Assembly: GCF_005503555.1 (NCBI RefSeq)
Contig: NZ_SCNG01000003.1
Span: 1 to 64,000 of the forward strand
Reading direction: 5' to 3'
DNA: 64,000 nt
From: Rudaea sp. 3F27F6
Lineage (GTDB): Bacteria > Pseudomonadota > Gammaproteobacteria > Xanthomonadales > Rhodanobacteraceae
Of this stretch, positions 9,621 to 18,044 are shown piece after piece. Below the pieces are notes generated by a model that had not been told where the DNA came from, searched no databases, and saw only the letters and a list, made by a program, of their open reading frames with translations. Positions within the stretch are counted from its first letter, which is position 1, and the number at the start of each line of letters is the position of its first letter. Made by a program: the position numbers and the translations under genes.

Positions 9621-10915
9621 GTGCACTGAAATATCAGTCCGGCTTCGGCAACGAATTCGCGACCGAAGCGGTCGCGGGCGCGTTGCCCGAAGGCCGCAAT
9701 TCGCCGCAGCGCGTAGCGCACGGTCTCTATGCCGAGCAGCTCTCGGGCACGGCGTTCACCGCGCCGCGCCATACGAACCGGCGCAGTTGGCTGTACCGCA
9801 TACGCCCGGCGGCGGTGCATGCGCCGTTCGCTTTGCGCAACGGTGGAAAATTCCATAACGCCTTTGACGAAGCGCCGGCGACGCCGAACCAACTGCGTTG
9901 GGATCCGTGGCCGTTGCCGAGCGAGCCGACGGATTTCATCGACGGCCTGATCACTGTCGCCGGCAATGGCGGCGCGCCGACGCAGCACGGTATCGGTATC
10001 CATGTCTATGCAGCGAACCGCTCGATGCAGGGCCGCTATTTCTACGATGCCGACGGCGAACTGCTGGTCGTGCCGCAGCTTGGGCGCCTGCGCCTGGCGA
10101 CCGAATTCGGTGTGATCGAGATCGAACCGCAGGAAATCGCCGTGATCCCGCGCGGTGTGCGTTTCCGTGTCGATCTGCTCGACGGCGAGGCGCGCGGCTA
10201 CGTCGCGGAAAACTTCGGCGCTTTGCTGCGCCTGCCCGACCTCGGCCCGATCGGCTCGAATTGTCTGGCCAATGCGCGCGATTTCCTGACGCCGGTCTCC
10301 GCGTACGAAGATCTGGAAGGGGACTTTGAGCTGATCGCCAAGTTTCAGGGCCATCTGTGGTCGGCGAAAATCGATCATTCGCCGCTCGACGTCGTCGCCT
10401 GGCACGGCAACTACGCACCGTACAAATACGATCTGCGCCGGTTCAACACGGTCGGTTCGATTTCCTACGACCATCCCGACCCGTCGATCTTCACCGTGCT
10501 GACCTCGCCGAGCGATACGCCCGGCACGGCGAACATGGACTTCGTCATCTTCCCGCCGCGCTGGCTCGTCGCCGAAGACACGTTCCGTCCGCCGTGGTTC
10601 CATCGCAATATCGCGAGCGAATTTATGGGCCTCGTGCACGGTGCCTACGATGCGAAGGTCGGCGGCTTCGTGCCGGGCGGAGCGAGCCTGCACAATTCGA
10701 TGAGCGGGCACGGCCCCGACGCGGCAAGTTTCGACAAGGCGAGCGAGGCGGACACAGCCAAGCCGCATCACATCGTCGATACCATGGCCTTTATGTTCGA
10801 GACGCGCGCGGTGATCCGTCCGACCACGCAGGCGCTGGAATCGCCGCAGTTGCAGCGCGACTATTACCAATGTTGGCAGGGGCTGAAGAAACATTTCCGC
10901 CTTCCGCAGAATTGA
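9617..10915 (+). CDS. hmgA: homogentisate 1,2-dioxygenase
   Basis: This 432-aa cupin-type Fe(II) enzyme opens homogentisate to maleylacetoacetate. The N-terminus reads [13 protein letters not shown], a family hallmark. The iron ligands fit His329 and Glu335 in [12 protein letters not shown] and His359 in [15 protein letters not shown] 9617 overlaps the hppD stop and has GGAG five to eight bases upstream, which supports the non-ATG start. The length matches bacterial HmgA (about 430-440 aa). It is the middle gene of the hppD-hmgA-fah operon. Confidence 0.97.
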   Translation: MSALKYQSGFGNEFATEAVAGALPEGRNSPQRVAHGLYAEQLSGTAFTAPRHTNRRSWLYRIRPAAVHAPFALRNGGKFHNAFDEAPATPNQLRWDPWPLPSEPTDFIDGLITVAGNGGAPTQHGIGIHVYAANRSMQGRYFYDADGELLVVPQLGRLRLATEFGVIEIEPQEIAVIPRGVRFRVDLLDGEARGYVAENFGALLRLPDLGPIGSNCLANARDFLTPVSAYEDLEGDFELIAKFQGHLWSAKIDHSPLDVVAWHGNYAPYKYDLRRFNTVGSISYDHPDPSIFTVLTSPSDTPGTANMDFVIFPPRWLVAEDTFRPPWFHRNIASEFMGLVHGAYDAKVGGFVPGGASLHNSMSGHGPDAASFDKASEADTAKPHHIVDTMAFMFETRAVIRPTTQALESPQLQRDYYQCWQGLKKHFRLPQN

Positions 10916-10931
10916 CAAGGAATCCTCGGCA

Positions 10932-11930
10932 ATGAAATTGGCAAGTCTCAAAGAAGGCGGCCGCGACGGCACGCTGATCGTGGTCAGTCGCGATCTCACG
11001 CGCGCGGTGCGCGCGACCGACATCGCGCATACCTTGCAGCGCGCGCTCGAAGACTGGCACAACGCCGCGCCGCGCCTGCATCGCGTCTATGAACTGCTCA
11101 ACGACGCAGCGCGCGCGCAGACGATCAACGGCGAGTCCGTGTTCGCACTCGACGTGGTCGCGCTCGCCGCGCCGTTGCCGCGTGCCTACGAATTCGTCGA
11201 CGGCAGCGCTTATCTGCCGCACGTCGAGCGCGTGCGCCGCGCGCGCGGTGCCGAGGTGCCCGAGAGTTTCTATGTCGATCCGCTTATGTACCAGGCGGTC
11301 AGCGCCGGCTTTTACGGTCCGCGCGACGCGGTGCGTGTCACCAGCGAGGAATACGGCATCGATCTCGAAGCCGAAATCGTCGTCGTCACCGACGACGTGC
11401 CGATGGCCGCGACGAGCGCGCAGGCGGCGGCACATATCCAGTTGGTCGGCCTGGTCAACGACGTCAGCCTGCGCAACCTGATTCCGGGCGAACTGGCCAA
11501 GGGGTTCGGCTTTCTCCAGTCCAAACCGCGTTCGGCGCTGTCACCGGTGTTCGTGACGCCGGACGAACTCGGCGAGGCTTGGAAGGACGCGAAAGTGCAT
11601 CTGCCGCTGACCTCGCACATCAACGGTCAGTGGTTCGGTGCGCCCGAGGCCGGTGACGACATGCAGTTCTCGTTTGCCGATCTCGTCGCGCATGCGGCGA
11701 AGACGCGGCCGCTGTCGGCCGGCACGATCGTCGGCTCCGGCACGATCGCCAATAAGGACGAAGGCAAAGGCGCGTCGTGCCTGGCCGAGCGGCGTACGCT
11801 CGAAACGATCCGCGACGGCAAGCCGTCGACGCCGTTTCTCAAGTTCGGCGACACGGTGCGTATCGAAATGCTCGACCGCGCCGGCACCAGCATCTTCGGC
11901 GCGATCGAACAGAAGATCGAGCGCGCCTGA
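10932..11930 (+). CDS. fahA: fumarylacetoacetase (FAH family)
   Basis: This 332-aa protein belongs to the fumarylacetoacetate hydrolase family, whose member in this pathway splits fumarylacetoacetate into fumarate and acetoacetate. The metal-binding segment EEYGIDLEAEIVVV, the LVNDVSLRNLIP motif and the SGTIANKDEG loop are visible. It is the shorter bacterial form (about 330 aa). It starts 16 bp after hmgA with AAGGA upstream of ATG 10932. No maleylacetoacetate isomerase gene lies between hmgA and this gene, so that step must be encoded elsewhere or be dispensable. Confidence 0.92.
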   Translation: MKLASLKEGGRDGTLIVVSRDLTRAVRATDIAHTLQRALEDWHNAAPRLHRVYELLNDAARAQTINGESVFALDVVALAAPLPRAYEFVDGSAYLPHVERVRRARGAEVPESFYVDPLMYQAVSAGFYGPRDAVRVTSEEYGIDLEAEIVVVTDDVPMAATSAQAAAHIQLVGLVNDVSLRNLIPGELAKGFGFLQSKPRSALSPVFVTPDELGEAWKDAKVHLPLTSHINGQWFGAPEAGDDMQFSFADLVAHAAKTRPLSAGTIVGSGTIANKDEGKGASCLAERRTLETIRDGKPSTPFLKFGDTVRIEMLDRAGTSIFGAIEQKIERA

Positions 11931-11938
11931 AGCGCGCT

Positions 11939-11958
11939 CGCGATCGACGACGATCGCG
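11939..11958. terminator. stem-loop between convergent fahA and pilU
   Basis: CGCGATCG (11939-11946) and CGATCGCG (11951-11958) form a perfect 8-bp stem with an ACGA loop in the 29-bp gap between the convergent stops. It probably serves both transcripts, although no T-tract is present. Confidence 0.5.
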
Positions 11959-11959
11959 C

Positions 11960-13066
11960 TTACAGATTCGGCATCTCGAAGGTATCGAGCATCGGCGTTT
12001 CCTCTGTGCCTTCGCCGAGGCGGATCTTGAGCGCGAGTCCGTCGCGCGAGTCCGCTTTCGACAATGCCTCGTCGAGATCAATGCGCCCTTCGCGATAGAG
12101 CTTGAGCAGGGCCTGGTCGAAGGTCTGGGTGCCTTCGGACAAGCTGCGGTCCATCGCTTCCTTCATTTCGTGCACTTGGCCGCGGCGGATCATGTCGCGG
12201 ATGTGCGGCGTGTTGATCAGCACCTCGACTGCGGGAATGCGCTGACCGTCCTTGCCGAGAACCAGACGCTGGCCGATCACCGCGCGCAGATTGAGCGACA
12301 GGTTCAGCAGCACGTTGCGGTGCGCACCTTCTGGGAAGAAGTTGAGGATGCGTTCGAGCGCCTGGTCGGCGTTGTTCGAGTGCAGCGTGGCGAGGCAGAG
12401 GTGGCCGGTTTCGGAGAAGGCGACCGAGGCCTCCATCGTCTCGGAATCGCGGATTTCGCCGATCATGATGACGTCGGGCGCCTCGCGCATCGCGCTCTTG
12501 AGCGCGTCGCGGAAGGTGTGCGTGTCGAAGCCGACTTCGCGCTGATTGACGATCGATTTTTTGTGCTGATGCAGGTACTCGATCGGGTCCTCGATGGTGA
12601 GGATGTGGCCCGGCGAATTCGTGTTGCGGTGATCGATCATCGAGGCCAGCGTGGTCGACTTGCCGGAACCGCTGGCGCCGACGACGAGCAGCAGGCCGCG
12701 CGGTTCCATGATCAGCTCGTTGAGCACCGGCGGCAGCTGCAGTTCCGCAATGCTCGGCACCGTGCTCTTGATCGCACGGATGACCATGCCGATCTCGCCG
12801 CGCTGGCGGAAAATGTTGACGCGGAAGCGGCCGACGTCCTTGAGCTGGGTGACGAGGTTCATCTCGAGGTCGCGTTCGAACAGGGCGACCTGCTTCTCGT
12901 CCATCATCGAGTAGGCGATGCGCTTGACCAGTCCCGACGGCATGGCGGCGCTGCCGAGCGGCGTGAGTGAACCGGAAATCTTGATATTGATCGGAGCGCC
13001 GGTGGACAGAAACATGTCCGAGGCGTTCTTTTCGTTCATCAAATTGAGGAAATAGCTGATATCCAT
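11960..13066 (-). CDS. pilU: type IV pilus retraction ATPase, PilU type
   Basis: This 368-aa cytoplasmic hexameric ATPase works with PilT to retract type IV pili. It has an N-terminal PAS-like region, Walker A GASGSGKST (130-138), an Asp box around ILTIEDPIEYLH, Walker B DVIMIGEIRD (198-207) and the His box GHLCLATLHSNNA (221-233). The C-terminal SEGTQTFDQALLKLYREG segment separates PilU from PilT. ATG 13066 (MDISYFLNLMNEKNASD) is the conserved start; the frame remains open upstream but is non-conserved. PilU usually sits beside pilT, yet no pilT is adjacent here. Confidence 0.94.
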   Translation of the reverse strand: MDISYFLNLMNEKNASDMFLSTGAPINIKISGSLTPLGSAAMPSGLVKRIAYSMMDEKQVALFERDLEMNLVTQLKDVGRFRVNIFRQRGEIGMVIRAIKSTVPSIAELQLPPVLNELIMEPRGLLLVVGASGSGKSTTLASMIDHRNTNSPGHILTIEDPIEYLHQHKKSIVNQREVGFDTHTFRDALKSAMREAPDVIMIGEIRDSETMEASVAFSETGHLCLATLHSNNADQALERILNFFPEGAHRNVLLNLSLNLRAVIGQRLVLGKDGQRIPAVEVLINTPHIRDMIRRGQVHEMKEAMDRSLSEGTQTFDQALLKLYREGRIDLDEALSKADSRDGLALKIRLGEGTEETPMLDTFEMPNL

Positions 13067-13179
13067 CCGCTGACTTCTGCCCCTGTTGCCTTGCGACCCG
13101 ATATGGCCGTTGCCATCATGCCTGCGCTTTGTGGACAATGCGCGAACCGACGGCGAGCCTTTTTTACCTGCGAAATGAT

Positions 13180-13572
13180 ATGACAACCCTGCGTGCCATT
13201 GCCCTGACGGGCTTCTCCGTTTTTGTGACCTGCATCGCAGGCTGCGCGCAGACCAAGCCGCCGCTCGCCGAGATGCAGGAGGCGTCGCGGCGCGTGGAGA
13301 CGGCGCGCGATGCGGGCGCGTCGACTTACGCGCCCTCCGAATTGCGCGCGGCGCAGGAGCGTCTCGGTCAGGCGCGCGCCGCGATGAAACAGGAGGATTA
13401 CGACCAGGCGGCGCAGCTCGCTGACGAGGCGCGCGTCGCGGGCGAGCTCGCCCAGGCCAAGACGCGGCTCGGCAAGGCGCGCGAGCGAGTCGACGCCAGA
13501 ACGCGCGAAAATGCGCAGTTGCGCAGCGATCTGTCGGTGCCGGCCGAGCCGAAACAGGAGGGGTTTCAGTGA
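13180..13572 (+). CDS. DUF4398-type lipoprotein
   Basis: This 130-aa protein has a lipoprotein signal peptide with lipobox IAG-C at Cys22, so it should be lipidated and anchored, probably in the outer membrane. The mature part is an Ala/Glu/Arg-rich helical hairpin (EASRRVETARDAG, ELRAAQERLGQARAAM, YDQAAQLADEARVAG) as in DUF4398 proteins. Its stop overlaps the next gene's GTG start by four bases, and such lipoproteins are commonly paired with OmpA-like partners. ATG 13180 was chosen because it places the lipobox correctly. The function is unknown; an envelope or peptidoglycan-linked role is inferred. Confidence 0.78.
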   Translation: MTTLRAIALTGFSVFVTCIAGCAQTKPPLAEMQEASRRVETARDAGASTYAPSELRAAQERLGQARAAMKQEDYDQAAQLADEARVAGELAQAKTRLGKARERVDARTRENAQLRSDLSVPAEPKQEGFQ

Positions 13573-14546
13573 AAGTCGGGATGCGGAATTCGGGATTCGG
13601 AATGCGGGTCGCGCGGACTCTGGCGCTGGCGTCGGTGCTTGCCGTCTCCGTCAATGCCTGGGCGGCCAAGGACGATCCCGACTATGACCGCCTGCGCGGC
13701 CAGCTCAATCAGTTGACCAACGACCGCACGCTCGGGTCGCTGGCACCGGCCGAGATCGCCCTCGCCGAACAGGCCTTGGGCAACCTCGCCGAGTTCGGCG
13801 GCAAGCGCAAGCTGCACGACCACTACGTTTTCCTCGCCGAGCGCCGCATCGATATCGCCTACGCCGCGGCCCAGGCGGTCGTACAGGAGCGCAAGATGCA
13901 GGCGCTCGATCGCGAGCACGACCAGATTCTGATCGCGGCGAGCCGGCGCGACGCCGAGCAGGCGCGGCTCGAACTCGAACGGCAGCGCATCCAGAGCGCC
14001 GCCCAGGCGGAAGAAGCCGAACGTCTGCGCGCCGAGGCCGACGAAGCGCGCACGCAGAGCGAACAGACTTCCAAGCAGGCCGAAACGGCGAAAAAGCAGG
14101 CAGCCCAGGCGCGCAGACTCGCCGATGCGCAGGCGCGCGAGGCCGAACTGGCGCGCAAGGAAGCCGAACTTCTCGCGGCGAGCGGCGCCAAACCGGCCGC
14201 TGGCGCCGCCAAGCCGGCTCCGACCGCGGCGCCCGCCGCCAAGGCCGCGCCAATCACCCTCGGCGAGGGCGCCTTTGCCCCGGGCCAGGCCGTACTCAAG
14301 GCCCCCGGCACCGCGCAGATCGGCAAGATCGCCGCGGCCGCAACAAACAAGTCGGTACGCATCGAGGCCTATGCGAATGACGGCGGCAACGCGAAGGGCA
14401 ATCTCGCCCTGTCGCAGCAGCGCGCGCAGGCGATTCGCGATGCCCTGGTTGCCGCCGGCGTGCCGGCCAAGCGCATCACGACGGTCGGCGCCGGGCTTAA
14501 GGCAGGGGCCTCGCGCGGCGCCGTCGCGACCTTCTCCGACCACTGA
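13569..14546 (+). CDS. OmpA-like domain protein with long helical region
   Basis: This 325-aa protein has a signal peptide ending NAWA-A, then a DUF4398-like helical region. A charged coiled coil rich in EAxR/QAxR follows (about residues 110-200), then an Ala/Pro linker (205-225). The C-terminal OmpA-like peptidoglycan-binding domain includes NLALSQQRAQAIRDALVAAG and ITTVGAG. GTG 13569 is supported by AGGAGG seven bases upstream and by the 4-base overlap with the lipoprotein gene. A dispersed GGATGCGGAATTCGGGATTCGG-like repeat encodes residues about 4-13, so ATG 13602 (MRVARTLALAS), which gives a compact signal peptide, is a real alternative. Confidence 0.8.
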   Translation: MKVGMRNSGFGMRVARTLALASVLAVSVNAWAAKDDPDYDRLRGQLNQLTNDRTLGSLAPAEIALAEQALGNLAEFGGKRKLHDHYVFLAERRIDIAYAAAQAVVQERKMQALDREHDQILIAASRRDAEQARLELERQRIQSAAQAEEAERLRAEADEARTQSEQTSKQAETAKKQAAQARRLADAQAREAELARKEAELLAASGAKPAAGAAKPAPTAAPAAKAAPITLGEGAFAPGQAVLKAPGTAQIGKIAAAATNKSVRIEAYANDGGNAKGNLALSQQRAQAIRDALVAAGVPAKRITTVGAGLKAGASRGAVATFSDH

Positions 14547-14555
14547 TCCGCCCTT

Positions 14556-14583
14556 CGCCCGGCCAGGGTTGCGCGGCCGGGCG
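14556..14583 (+). terminator. GC-rich stem-loop after the OmpA-like gene
   Basis: CGCCCGGCC (14556-14564) and GGCCGGGCG (14575-14583) form a perfect 9-bp stem with a 10-nt loop, 10 bases after the stop codon. There is no U-tract, so it may be a 3' stabilising structure instead of a terminator. A second hairpin, CTTCACC/GGTGAAG, is at 14677-14696. Confidence 0.45.
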
Positions 14584-14805
14584 CAAAGGAGTAGGTTGGA
14601 ACTGCCGGGTCTCGTCCTGAGCGGGGCTCGGTATCCGAGCCCATGAGTGCAGCCATCGCCTTCCATCGCGCCTGCACTTCACCCGTCGCGGTGAAGCGTT
14701 CTTGGTATGCGCTCTCGGCTCCCTTTCCTGATCTTGCGCAAACTGCTTTCCGGTCCCGTGGCCCGGGCGACTCCGGCTTGCGCCTACGAAAGAGGAGATT
14801 GGCCG

Positions 14806-15030
14806 ATGTTTGAAGACCGCCAGAAAAATGAAGTCGACGCCCTCCTGGCCAGCGACGCGGAGTTTCGCAGCCTGTACCGGCATCACAAGGATCTCGATAA
14901 GAAAGTGCACGATGCCGAAATCGGCGTGCTGCCGATGGACAGCATGACCCTGATGACGATGAAGCGCGAAAAACTGCGCGCCAAGGATCGTCTCACCGAA
15001 TTGTGGGACCGTCACCAGGCGATGCACTGA
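14806..15030 (+). CDS. YdcH-family (DUF465) small protein
   Basis: This 74-aa charged, all-helical cytoplasmic protein matches the YdcH/DUF465 family: MFEDRQKNEVDALL, FRSLYRHHKDLDKKVHDAE and LKREKL-like MKREKLRAKDRL. ATG 14806 has AGGAGA nine bases upstream, and the protein begins exactly where the family does. The molecular function of YdcH proteins is not established. It appears to be monocistronic, followed by a large inverted repeat. Confidence 0.85.
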   Translation: MFEDRQKNEVDALLASDAEFRSLYRHHKDLDKKVHDAEIGVLPMDSMTLMTMKREKLRAKDRLTELWDRHQAMH

Positions 15031-15056
15031 CGGCCGCCGCACGAACTCAAAATCCC

Positions 15057-15136
15057 GGCGGCGCAGGGGCGCGACGGATCGCACCCGCCCTATAGGACGC
15101 AGTACCTGGCGCCATCCATCGCGCCCCTGCGCCGCC
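15057..15136. repeat. large inverted repeat with 18-bp perfect arms
   Basis: GGCGGCGCAGGGGCGCGA (15057-15074) is the exact reverse complement of 15119-15136. Pairing extends about five more bases inward with one mismatch, around a 34-nt loop containing CGCACCCGCCCTATAGGA. It lies between ydcH-like and cbs genes. It is probably a REP/BIME-type element, or a strong transcript stem. Confidence 0.75.
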
Positions 15137-15252
15137 ATGCGACTTCCGGCGAGGCCGAGTGCCTGATTGCAACGGCCCGGTCGGATGCTCTCCTGTATCA
15201 TTGGCGGCCCCATCGTCGGCGTTCATGCCGGCAGGCGCATACAGGAGTTTTC

Positions 15253-16623
15253 ATGGCCGTACACCGCAGCGTGCTCGAGCTGATCGGCGAAACGCCTATC
15301 GTTCGCGCGCAACGTCTCGACGCGGGCTCTTGCGAGCTTTATTTCAAGCTTGAGAGCGCCAATCCCGGCGGTTCGATCAAGGACCGCATCGGTCTGTCGA
15401 TGATCGAGGCCGCGGAGAAGGCCGGCAAGATCAAGCCCGGCGACACCCTCGTCGAGGGCACGGCCGGCAATACCGGCATCGGTCTGGCCCTGGTCGCTCA
15501 GCAAAAGGGCTATCGGCTGATCCTCGTCGTGCCCGACAAGATGAGCCGCGAGAAGATTTTCAACCTAAAGGCGATGGGGGCCGAAGTCGTGCTGACGCGC
15601 TCGGACGTCGCCAAAGGCCATCCGCAGTATTACCAGGACTTGGCCGAGCAGCTCGCGAAGGACACACCGGGCGCGTATTTCATCAATCAGTTCGGCAATC
15701 CCGACAATCCCCGTGCGCATGAGGAGAGCACAGGCCCCGAGATTCTGCGCCAGATGGACGGCAAGCTCGACGCGATCGTGTTCGGCTGCGGCTCCTCGGG
15801 CACGATGACGGGCCTGTCGCGGCATTTCGCCAAGGCCGCGCCGAACGTCGAACTCGTGCTCGCCGATCCGGTCGGTTCGATCCTCGCCCAGTACATCAAC
15901 GAAGGCACGCTGTCGACCAAGTCGGCGAGCTGGATGGTCGAGGGCATCGGCGAGGATTTCCTGCCGTCGATTTCGGATTTTTCGCGCGTGAAGAAAGCCT
16001 ATGCGATCAGCGACAAAGAGAGCTTCCTCGCCGCGCGCGAACTGCTCGCGAAGGAAGGTATCTTCGGCGGCTCTTCGACCGGCACCCTGCTTGCCGCGGC
16101 GTTGAAGTATTGCAAGGAACAGACGACGCCGAAGCGTGTGCTCGTTTTCGTCTGCGACACGGGCAACAAGTACCTGTCGAAGATGTACAACGACTACTGG
16201 ATGCTCGACAACGGCTTCCTCGAACGCCAGCACTACGGCGATCTGCGCGACCTGATCCTGCGGCCGTATTCGCAGCGCGATACTGTCGTCGTCGGTCCGG
16301 CCGAGCCGCTCGTCACCGCGTACCAGCGCATGAAGCTCTACGACGTCTCGCAGCTACCAGTGATGGACGGCGACCAGATCGTCGGCATCGTCGACGAGTC
16401 GGATGTGTTGCTGCACGTGTACGGCGACGAATCGCGCTTCCGCGATCCGGTGTCGACCGCGATGGTCGGCAAGCTGCAGAAGCTCGACGTGAAGTCGCCG
16501 ATCGAGGCGTTGCTGCCGGTATTCGACGCCGGCCATGTCGCCATCGTCGTCGACGGCGACAAGTTCCTCGGCCTGATCACGCGCATCGATCTGCTCAATT
16601 ACTTGCGTCGCCGCGTGCAGTGA
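15253..16623 (+). CDS. cbs: cystathionine beta-synthase with C-terminal CBS domain pair
   Basis: This 456-aa PLP enzyme condenses serine (or O-acetylserine) with homocysteine to cystathionine. The PLP lysine is Lys43 in GGSIKDRIG, and the phosphate-binding loop GTAGNTGIG is at 69-77. A Bateman-type CBS domain pair fills about residues 340-455, as in full-length regulated CBS enzymes, and could sense a nucleotide such as AdoMet. ATG 15253 follows AGGAG. The next gene encodes the partner gamma-enzyme, forming a reverse-transsulfuration pair. No haem-binding N-terminal extension is present, unlike the human enzyme. Confidence 0.93.
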   Translation: MAVHRSVLELIGETPIVRAQRLDAGSCELYFKLESANPGGSIKDRIGLSMIEAAEKAGKIKPGDTLVEGTAGNTGIGLALVAQQKGYRLILVVPDKMSREKIFNLKAMGAEVVLTRSDVAKGHPQYYQDLAEQLAKDTPGAYFINQFGNPDNPRAHEESTGPEILRQMDGKLDAIVFGCGSSGTMTGLSRHFAKAAPNVELVLADPVGSILAQYINEGTLSTKSASWMVEGIGEDFLPSISDFSRVKKAYAISDKESFLAARELLAKEGIFGGSSTGTLLAAALKYCKEQTTPKRVLVFVCDTGNKYLSKMYNDYWMLDNGFLERQHYGDLRDLILRPYSQRDTVVVGPAEPLVTAYQRMKLYDVSQLPVMDGDQIVGIVDESDVLLHVYGDESRFRDPVSTAMVGKLQKLDVKSPIEALLPVFDAGHVAIVVDGDKFLGLITRIDLLNYLRRRVQ

Positions 16624-16759
16624 GACGTTTCGGCGATCGTCCCGATCTCGAAAGTCGGGCTGGTTCGGGCGTCCTTCGCATTGATGATGCGGCTGTCGCC
16701 GATCGCGAAGACCGCAAAGCAATGATGCGTGACCGTACTTTCCAAAGAAAAGCCAATCC

Positions 16760-17923
16760 ATGACCAAGTCAAGCAAATCCCTCGGCCTCGGCACGCGCGC
16801 CATCCATGCCGGCCAGTCCCCGGACCCCTCGACCGGCGCGATCATGACGCCGATCTACGCGACTTCGACCTACGTCCAGTCCAGCCCCGGTGTGCACAAG
16901 GGCTACGAATACAGCCGCACACAGAATCCGACGCGCATGGCCTACGAGCGCTGCGTCGCCGACCTCGAAGGCGGTACACGCGGCTATGCGTTCGGCTCTG
17001 GCCTCGCCGCGGCGAGCACGGTGCTCGATCTGCTCGATTCGGGCAGCCATGTGATCGCGATGAACGATCTCTACGGCGGCACCTACCGGTTGTTCGAGCG
17101 CGTGCGCCGACGCAGCGCGGGGCTCGATTTCACGTTCCTCGACCTCAACGATCAGGCTGCGCTGAAGGCCGCGCTGAAGCCGAACACGCGCATGATCTGG
17201 GCCGAGACGCCGACCAATCCGATGCTGACCTTGGTCGACCTCGCCAAAGTCGGTGCGTTCGCACGCAAACATGGTCTGATCTTCGTCGTCGACAATACGT
17301 TTTGTTCGCCGATGCTGCAGCGGCCGCTCGAATACGGCGCGGATCTCGTCCTGCATTCGGCGACCAAATACCTCAACGGCCACTCCGACATGGTCGGCGG
17401 CATCGTCGTCGCGGGCGAGAATCATGAACTCGCCGAGCAGATGGCGTTCCTGCACAACTCGGTCGGCGCAATCGCAGGTCCGTTCGACGCGTTTCTCGCG
17501 ATGCGCGGACTCAAGACCCTGCATTTACGTATGCGCGCGCACTGCGCAAGCGCGATGGAACTTGCCGGCTGGCTGGAAAAGCATCCGGCGATCGAGCGCG
17601 TGATCTATCCAGGGCTCAAATCGCATCCGCAACATGCGCTGGCGAAGAAGCAGATGGATGGCTTCGGCGGCATCATCAGCGTGGAAGTTCGCGGCGGCCT
17701 GCGCAAGGCGAGGCGCGTGCTCGAGCGCTGCGAGCTGTTCGCACTGGCCGAATCGCTTGGCGGTGTCGAAAGCCTGATCGAACATCCGGCGATCATGACC
17801 CATGCGTCGATCCCGGCGGCGAACCGCAAGCGCCTCGGCATCAGCGACGGACTGATCCGTCTCTCGGTCGGCGTCGAAGACGTGCACGACCTGCGCGCGG
17901 AGCTGACGACGGCGTTAAGCTGA
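16760..17923 (+). CDS. cystathionine gamma-synthase/gamma-lyase family PLP enzyme
   Basis: This 387-aa protein belongs to the Cys/Met-metabolism PLP family. The internal-aldimine lysine is Lys203 in SATKYLNGHSD. Other marks are YSRTQNPTR, FGSGLAAAST, ETPTNP and the C-terminal SLGGVESLIEHPAIMTHA. Sequence alone does not cleanly separate gamma-synthase (MetB) from gamma-lyase. The adjacent cystathionine beta-synthase favours gamma-lyase activity, converting cystathionine to cysteine. It begins 136 bp after cbs and may be cotranscribed with it. A strong hairpin follows 17 bases after the stop. Confidence 0.9.
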   Translation: MTKSSKSLGLGTRAIHAGQSPDPSTGAIMTPIYATSTYVQSSPGVHKGYEYSRTQNPTRMAYERCVADLEGGTRGYAFGSGLAAASTVLDLLDSGSHVIAMNDLYGGTYRLFERVRRRSAGLDFTFLDLNDQAALKAALKPNTRMIWAETPTNPMLTLVDLAKVGAFARKHGLIFVVDNTFCSPMLQRPLEYGADLVLHSATKYLNGHSDMVGGIVVAGENHELAEQMAFLHNSVGAIAGPFDAFLAMRGLKTLHLRMRAHCASAMELAGWLEKHPAIERVIYPGLKSHPQHALAKKQMDGFGGIISVEVRGGLRKARRVLERCELFALAESLGGVESLIEHPAIMTHASIPAANRKRLGISDGLIRLSVGVEDVHDLRAELTTALS

Positions 17924-17930
17924 GAAGAAA

Positions 17931-17976
17931 CCGGGTCGGCCGGCGCAGCGATTGCTGCGCCGCAGCTGAAACCCGG
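17931..17976 (+). terminator. two-tier stem-loop after the gamma-enzyme gene
   Basis: CGGCGCAGC-GATT-GCTGCGCCG (17941-17962) is a perfect 9-bp hairpin, flanked by a second pairing layer CCGGGT (17931-17936) with ACCCGG (17971-17976). It separates the transsulfuration genes from gmd. The T-run is lacking, but the position fits transcript termination. Confidence 0.5.
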
Positions 17977-18044
17977 GGTAAAATGCCAAATTCAGCGGTT
18001 GGGGGCCGCAAATATCGAATTTCCTTGGATGTAATCGGAGCTTT

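Noticed and set aside
8421-9626. Long minus-strand frame opposite hppD
   Set aside because: It is the mirror of a clear dioxygenase and has a His/Ala/Asp-rich composition typical of antisense frames in high-GC DNA.
9368-11062. Long minus-strand frame opposite hmgA
   Set aside because: Shadow of a confidently assigned gene; no recognisable domain.
11777-12970. Plus-strand frame opposite pilU
   Set aside because: pilU shows all ATPase motifs on the other strand; this frame has none.
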